Positions 5,292-9,639 of a DNA stretch of 9,639 nucleotides are shown one piece after another; within the stretch, counting starts at the first letter, position 1, and each line of letters opens with the position of its first letter. The notes under the pieces were generated by a model that had not been told where the DNA came from, searched no databases, and saw only the letters and a list, made by a program, of their open reading frames with translations. The stretch spans positions 1 to 9,639 of the forward strand of contig CAIVHI010000169.1 of assembly GCA_903905685.1 (NCBI GenBank), read 5' to 3'. The stretch is from an uncultured Bacteroidota bacterium (lineage in GTDB: Bacteria > Bacteroidota > Bacteroidia > Chitinophagales > Chitinophagaceae). A program made the translations under genes and the position numbers.

Positions 5292-7262
5292 TCAGCCGTT
5301 GGGTATCACCACTGTGAACGTACTGCCGGCGCCCAGTTTCGACTTCACGTCTATGGTGCCTTTCAGTTTCTCCACATTCTGCTTCACGATATACAGGCCA
5401 AGCCCATCTCCATGGGCAGCGTTGGTATCCCGATAAAACATGGTGAAGATTTTCTCGAAGCTGCCCTCGGCAATACCGATGCCATTGTCTTCAACCGTGA
5501 TGATGGCATTACCGCCGGCAATCTCGAATGAGAATTTTACGTAGGCATCATCGATATCGCGGCTGTATTTGATGGCGTTCGTGACGAGGTTGCGTATTAC
5601 GGAAGACACCCGAACTTTATCGGAAACAAAATCGCCGGCAGAATGGAATGTGGAAAAATGGCTGATTTCCTTGGCTTGCCGCATGTAGTTGAGGCTGTCC
5701 AACACCGAATCGTAGATGATTTTCATGTTGATGGGCTCATACTTCACCTCCATCCGGTTCGACTTGGAGTACTCCAATATCGACTTGATGACGTTGTCGA
5801 GGTTCATGACGCTCACCTCCATCATTTCCAGATACTCGTAGATATCGCTTTCTTTTTCCACCGAGTCTTTCGAGATGTTCACGAGGCCCAATACTGAAGT
5901 GAGCGGAGCCCGCAAATCGTGGGAGGTGCTGTATACGAACCTGTCGAGTTCCTGATTGATTTTTTTCAGCTCCGAGTTCTGCTTCAGCAGCGTATTTTCA
6001 TAGTTCTTGCGCTCGGCAACATTGCGCACAAATGCGGTGACGTTGCCTTTTCCATCACCGGTTTCGGTAATGGAACTATTGACTTCGAACGGGAACCGTT
6101 GACCGTCTTTGTCTAATATTTCCAATTCTATAAGCCGTGCTGCCGCTTGCCCATCGGCTCTGTCGGCAAGGAGTTGCACCACCTTATTTTGGTGTTCTTC
6201 GGGAATGAATTCCAAGACGTTCCTGTTGGAATAATTTTCAGGATCGAGCCCCATGTATTCCAAACCTTTTTGGTTCATGTAGGTGATGCTGCCGTCAAAC
6301 CCGTAGGATACCACGATGTCGTCTGTGGTTTCCAACATCGATTTGTACTTGGTCTCGCTGATTCGCAGTTCTTCGGTAAGCAGCAGGGTGTTCAGCTTCA
6401 GGGCATACTTCACGGCTATCTGCGAAAACAGTTTCCTATCGTTGGTGGTCCAATCTTTTTGGGCATCGTTCAGCGACAATACGAGCAGCCAGGCTTTGCC
6501 GTTCGCCGAGGGTAGACCCATGCATAGTGAGGAGCCTGCATCGCCATCGTATAGCATATCGGCCTGCATGTAGGCGGGCGCGCTCCGCAAATCCCTGATG
6601 ATGCACTCCTGCTCGGCCTGTACCCGCCTTGCCACCGACCGCAATTCGTCGGTCATCATTACGTTAAACCCGGGCCCCACACCTGTGGTGCTTTGCCTGT
6701 TGGTGCAGTGGGCAGCAACAGGCAGATTGTTATCGTTGGCAGTACATGGTCTCGATATCCAAGCGGAATGGCAGACGAATATTTCGGGCATTACCGCCAA
6801 AATCTCCGCATAAACCGAGTCCACCTTTCGCTCATAGCTGATACTCTGCAACATGTAGTTGATTCGGTTCAGCCGCTCCAGATAGGCCACGTTCTCTCGA
6901 ATCTGTTTTTCCAGTTCCTTCGACTCCACAATCAGGGCTGTGAGGAAGGAAATGATTTTGGCGATGTCGTCGCCTCCTGTATACCTATTGTCGAGGATTT
7001 CGGGTTTCAGTGTGGCGATAGCCTGTTTAAGTTGTGCGATGGCATGATTCAGGATGTCGTTTTTGTTGCTCAAATCGGTAATGGCATCCTGATATTCCCT
7101 TTCGCTGACGGCAAAGGCCTGGTCGGAAAGTTTTTGGTCGCGGTCTTTGCTTACATAGTATGCGCTCACCTCCTTCAAAAAAGAAGCTATGCCCGGATCG
7201 TTTTGCAGATCTGCGGCCAAGTGTTTCTTTATCTGTTTCTCAAGAACCCGGTGGTATTGCAT
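5292..7262 (-). CDS. Cytoplasmic PAS-domain sensor histidine kinase
   Basis: This is a 656-residue histidine kinase with no membrane segment. In order it has an N-terminal helical region (about 1-60) common in soluble kinases, a probable coiled coil (about 60-135), a GAF-like sensor (about 145-295, assigned by position and pattern only) and a PAS domain (about 300-418, ending FVRNVAERKN). HisKA follows, with phospho-accepting H448 in STSHDLRAP. The HATPase_c domain has the N box RNLVTNAIKYS (N558, N562), G1 box DNGIGI (592-597), F box FTMFYR and G2 box GDGLGLYIV (618-625). All residues needed for kinase activity appear present. The start ATG lies 17 nt after the stop of the FIST gene, so the two are probably co-transcribed and the FIST protein probably supplies the input signal. 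No response regulator is encoded here; the partner must be elsewhere. Confidence 0.95.
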   Translation of the reverse strand: MQYHRVLEKQIKKHLAADLQNDPGIASFLKEVSAYYVSKDRDQKLSDQAFAVSEREYQDAITDLSNKNDILNHAIAQLKQAIATLKPEILDNRYTGGDDIAKIISFLTALIVESKELEKQIRENVAYLERLNRINYMLQSISYERKVDSVYAEILAVMPEIFVCHSAWISRPCTANDNNLPVAAHCTNRQSTTGVGPGFNVMMTDELRSVARRVQAEQECIIRDLRSAPAYMQADMLYDGDAGSSLCMGLPSANGKAWLLVLSLNDAQKDWTTNDRKLFSQIAVKYALKLNTLLLTEELRISETKYKSMLETTDDIVVSYGFDGSITYMNQKGLEYMGLDPENYSNRNVLEFIPEEHQNKVVQLLADRADGQAAARLIELEILDKDGQRFPFEVNSSITETGDGKGNVTAFVRNVAERKNYENTLLKQNSELKKINQELDRFVYSTSHDLRAPLTSVLGLVNISKDSVEKESDIYEYLEMMEVSVMNLDNVIKSILEYSKSNRMEVKYEPINMKIIYDSVLDSLNYMRQAKEISHFSTFHSAGDFVSDKVRVSSVIRNLVTNAIKYSRDIDDAYVKFSFEIAGGNAIITVEDNGIGIAEGSFEKIFTMFYRDTNAAHGDGLGLYIVKQNVEKLKGTIDVKSKLGAGSTFTVVIPNG

Positions 7263-7279
7263 ACGGTAAGGTTTTGGCC

Positions 7280-8422
7280 CTAAATTTCGGTAAACGAAGT
7301 GATGGTCATGGTCTGATTATGGAGTTCGCATTTTCCGCCTGTTTTAAGTGGAGATATTTCGCCATATGAATAGAACCCCGCAATTGCGGTGTCGGCACCC
7401 ACGGTATCATCCAGCACTTCCACCTCCTCAGCCACGCGGCTATGCATCACCAGCTTCCTGCCCACGCAACTGATGAGGATGCTGAGGGAAGGTTTGCGCC
7501 CATTAAGCCGCATGTAGCAGTTGGATGCTGCTGTAGCCGATGCATTCACCAAATTCTCCTGGTTGGACTTCATGAGTCTTACTTTACTGCCTTCAGGCAT
7601 ATTGCCGGCAAAAACCATACAGTCGGCTTTTTCGTCCAAGCCCAAAATAGTACGTACCAGTTTACCCTCCTTACCCGTTTCATGGAGCGAAAGCGGGAAC
7701 AGCAATGCCGATGATGGAAGGTCGTTGGCAAACTCGCCCAAGTATTCCTTGTATAACTGGAGTGCGCTATGGCCGTCTATTTCGTAGAGAATATTTTTGT
7801 CTGATTTCGTAATCGTGCGTTCACGTCCGAATTCCTCCCAGCCTCCCATGAATCCGTGCCCTATGATGAGCTCGTTTCCATAGAAGCCAACTGCGACAAC
7901 ATTACCGGCATCGGGCAACTCATTTAGGCCGGTATAGGTTTTGACGAAATTCGCCCCATCGCCGGCAAGGCCGCCAACAATAGGTACGTTATTGACATTC
8001 ATCAGGTTCAAGCCATCGGCAAGTTGGCCACCGTTCACAACTGTACCATCACTTACAATGAAGATACCGCAAAGGTCGTTCGCGGCCAACTCCGTCATGA
8101 TGAATGCGCCAGCTTGCCCTGCGGAGTCGGGGTCGTCCAGCTTTTTGCAGATGCATTTGATTTTGGTTTTTTCGAACGCCACTGCCGTAACTACGATACT
8201 GTTGTCCAATACCGAATTGCCGGCAATCTCGCCGGCTGTAGACGCGATGACGATTTCGGCACCCGGATAATCCTCGCGGATTTCGGCAAACCTATCGGGA
8301 TTGCAGATATGCTCGGGGGCACCAAAAACCAAAACCAGGTTAAATGCCTGACCCGACGGATTCGCGTCTTGGTATTGGGCAACCCATTTTCCTTCGGAGT
8401 AGTATTTTTGACTGATAACCAT
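7280..8422 (-). CDS. FIST-domain sensory protein (FIST_N plus FIST_C)
   Basis: This is a 380-residue soluble protein made of the FIST sensory domain. FIST (F-box and intracellular signal transduction) is proposed to bind small ligands such as amino acids. The FIST_N part covers about 28-222 (STAGEI near 61-66, PIVGGLAGDG near 147-156, GHGFMGGWEE near 188-197). FIST_C covers about 223-359 and ends in the hallmark IAGFYSYGEISPL and CELHNQTMTI. ATG at 8422 is preferred; the frame extends to TTG at 8431 but gains only three residues. There is no signal peptide or membrane segment. The protein has no output domain of its own, and the next gene, 17 nt downstream, is a soluble histidine kinase, so a two-protein signalling unit is likely. 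Ligand unknown. No convincing promoter was found upstream. Confidence 0.93.
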   Translation of the reverse strand: MVISQKYYSEGKWVAQYQDANPSGQAFNLVLVFGAPEHICNPDRFAEIREDYPGAEIVIASTAGEIAGNSVLDNSIVVTAVAFEKTKIKCICKKLDDPDSAGQAGAFIMTELAANDLCGIFIVSDGTVVNGGQLADGLNLMNVNNVPIVGGLAGDGANFVKTYTGLNELPDAGNVVAVGFYGNELIIGHGFMGGWEEFGRERTITKSDKNILYEIDGHSALQLYKEYLGEFANDLPSSALLFPLSLHETGKEGKLVRTILGLDEKADCMVFAGNMPEGSKVRLMKSNQENLVNASATAASNCYMRLNGRKPSLSILISCVGRKLVMHSRVAEEVEVLDDTVGADTAIAGFYSYGEISPLKTGGKCELHNQTMTITSFTEI

Positions 8423-8635
8423 AATTGTCAAGTTTACGAATTAATCCAATACGCCACCACGTCTGCATTGTTTCCCACATGTTAATGACGACCTTTTGAT
8501 ATAGGACTGTGTATTTATATACGGGCACGTTTGGAGGTGCCACGCTGATGCTGCCCCAAAGGCGATGCACGTCATCGGCATCCGTAATAATGCATTGCAT
8601 CAAAATGTTAGGGGTATGCCTTTGGGCTGTCTATA
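8423..8635. other. Intergenic region upstream of the FIST gene
   Basis: No credible gene is seen here. It should contain the promoter of the FIST-kinase operon on the minus strand. The only partial match, TAAACTTG ending about 6 nt before the ATG, is too close to the start to be a convincing -7 element. Small open frames in the region overlap the FIST gene or the clpX hairpin and show no recognisable domain. Confidence 0.4.
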
Positions 8636-8680
8636 AATTGGAAAGGGGGTGCAGAAACTGTCTGCACCCCCTTTCCAATT
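8636..8680 (-). terminator. Perfect 20-bp stem hairpin, probable clpX terminator
   Basis: The arms 8636-8655 and 8661-8680 are exact reverse complements of 20 bases, separated by a 5-base loop (aactg). The stem contains five consecutive G-C pairs next to a GGTGCAGA-type section and A/T pairs at its base. It begins 14 nt beyond the clpX stop codon on the minus strand. Only a few T residues follow the stem (aatttat counting from its end), so it is not a textbook U-tract terminator, but position and stability fit transcription termination or 3'-end protection of the clpX mRNA. It also separates clpX from the FIST-kinase operon. Confidence 0.75.
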
Positions 8681-8694
8681 ACCTTACGCTTGGT

Positions 8695-9639
8695 TTATGC
8701 TGCCGAAAGTAGTTTCAGTTTGGTATGTTCCACCATTTGTTTCGCATACTCCAAGGTCAATTCGAATTTGCCATTGTGGGTTTCAGATGGGAGGTCGAAC
8801 ATCGCATCCGTCAATATCATCTCGCAAATGGCCCGCAGTCCGCGGCCACCCAATTTAAACTCCACTGCTTTCTCCGCCATGTAGGTAATGGCTTCATTGT
8901 CTACTATGAGTTGGATGCCTTCATATTCAAACAGCTTGGTGTATTGCTTGATGAGGGCATTCTTGGGTTCTGTGAGTATCATTTTCAGGGAATCCAAGTC
9001 GAGTGGGTTCAGGTAAGTGACTACCGGTAGCCGTCCCAGCAACTCGGGGATCAAGCCGAATGCACGGAGGTCGAGTGCATTTACATATTGCAGCAAATTG
9101 GACCGGTCCAAATCTTTGGTAGCCTTGATGGCGTTATAGCCTATCGATGACGTCTGGATGCGGCGGGCGATCATCTTGTCGATACCCTCGAATGCGCCGC
9201 CGCAAATGAACAGGATGTTTTGGGTATTCACCTTGATCATCTTCTGCTCCGGGTGCTTGCGCCCTCCTTGCGGAGGCACCATCACTTCTGAGCCTTCCAA
9301 AAGTTTCAACATGGCCTGTTGTACACCCTCGCCGCTCACATCGCGGGTGATGGACGGGTTATCGCTTTTGCGGCCTATCTTGTCTATTTCGTCTATGTAT
9401 ACAATGCCGCGTTCCGCGGTAGGCACATCGAAGTTGGCAGCTTGAAGCAGGCGCGACAAGATGCTTTCCACATCCTCGCCCACATAGCCGGCCTCGGTAA
9501 ACACCGTGGCATCCACAATGGCGAAGGGCACTTGCAGGAGCTTTGCAATGGTCTTGGCGAGCAGTGTTTTGCCCGTACCGGTTTCGCCCACCATGATGAT
9601 GTTCGATTTTTCCAGCTCCACATCGTCGGCCACCGGCAT
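8695..9639 (-). CDS. clpX: ATP-dependent Clp protease ATP-binding subunit ClpX, 5' end missing
   Basis: This is ClpX, the AAA+ unfoldase that feeds substrates to ClpP. The 314 visible residues start at the right window edge; roughly 100 N-terminal residues, including the zinc-binding domain that recruits adaptors, lie outside, so the first Met is not the start. Seen in order: Walker A GETGTGKT (18-25), pore loop GYVG (51-54), Walker B IVYIDE (79-84), NPSITRDVSGEGVQQ, the RKH pore loop (127-129), the ClpP-docking loop as IGY (166-168, where E. coli has IGF), GLIPELLGRLPVV, EPKNALIKQY and the sensor-2 box GGRGLRAICE. The C-terminus ends normally at 8695. A strong hairpin follows 14 nt later. 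clpP, often next to clpX, would lie upstream beyond the window if present. Identification is unambiguous. Confidence 0.97.
   Translation of the reverse strand: MPVADDVELEKSNIIMVGETGTGKTLLAKTIAKLLQVPFAIVDATVFTEAGYVGEDVESILSRLLQAANFDVPTAERGIVYIDEIDKIGRKSDNPSITRDVSGEGVQQAMLKLLEGSEVMVPPQGGRKHPEQKMIKVNTQNILFICGGAFEGIDKMIARRIQTSSIGYNAIKATKDLDRSNLLQYVNALDLRAFGLIPELLGRLPVVTYLNPLDLDSLKMILTEPKNALIKQYTKLFEYEGIQLIVDNEAITYMAEKAVEFKLGGRGLRAICEMILTDAMFDLPSETHNGKFELTLEYAKQMVEHTKLKLLSAA

Noticed and set aside
6693..7283. Plus-strand open frame of 196 codons opposite the histidine kinase
   Set aside because: It is the complement of well-conserved kinase coding sequence and has no family signature.
8423..8431. 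TTG start for the FIST gene at 8431
   Set aside because: An ATG three codons downstream (8422) is the more likely start and the extra residues add nothing to the domain.
8340..8603. Minus-strand open frame of 87 codons upstream of the FIST gene
   Set aside because: It overlaps the FIST start in another frame and shows no domain or family pattern.

Overview
The window looks like a chromosomal segment of a Bacteroidota bacterium, probably of the Chitinophagales/Sphingobacteriales kind. Three things point there: two secreted proteins end in type A type IX secretion (T9SS) C-terminal sorting domains, a TAnnTTTG-type -7 element precedes one or two genes, and most starts lack a strong Shine-Dalgarno sequence. 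Placement below phylum is inference.

Left part (1-about 1725), plus strand, visibly AT-richer: a decaying restriction-modification locus. It holds the C-terminus of a cytosine-5 DNA methyltransferase, then, with an ATGA overlap, a MvaI/BcnI-family restriction endonuclease with one frameshift near 1235-1239. After 35 nt comes a short frameshifted remnant of a GHKL ATPase that keeps only the N-terminus with its ExxxNSxDA ATP-binding box. The methyltransferase part that can be seen is intact, while the nuclease and ATPase genes are broken, the expected order of decay for such a system.

Middle part (1798-5174), more GC-rich host-like DNA: a secreted choice-of-anchor V-like protein with a T9SS tail (minus), a divergent pirin-family cupin with an N-terminal export-like signal (plus), and convergent to it a secreted six-bladed NHL-repeat propeller with a T9SS tail (minus).

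Right part (5292-9639), all minus: a soluble sensor histidine kinase (coiled coil, GAF-like, PAS, HisKA, HATPase_c) lies 17 nt downstream of a FIST-domain sensor protein, so the two probably form one signalling operon. Upstream of that, the 3' two-thirds or so of clpX runs off the right edge and is closed by a perfect 20-bp-stem hairpin.

No tRNA, rRNA, CRISPR array or insertion sequence was seen. The most notable item is the degenerate three-gene modification-restriction-ATPase cassette; the rest is mostly familiar gene families.
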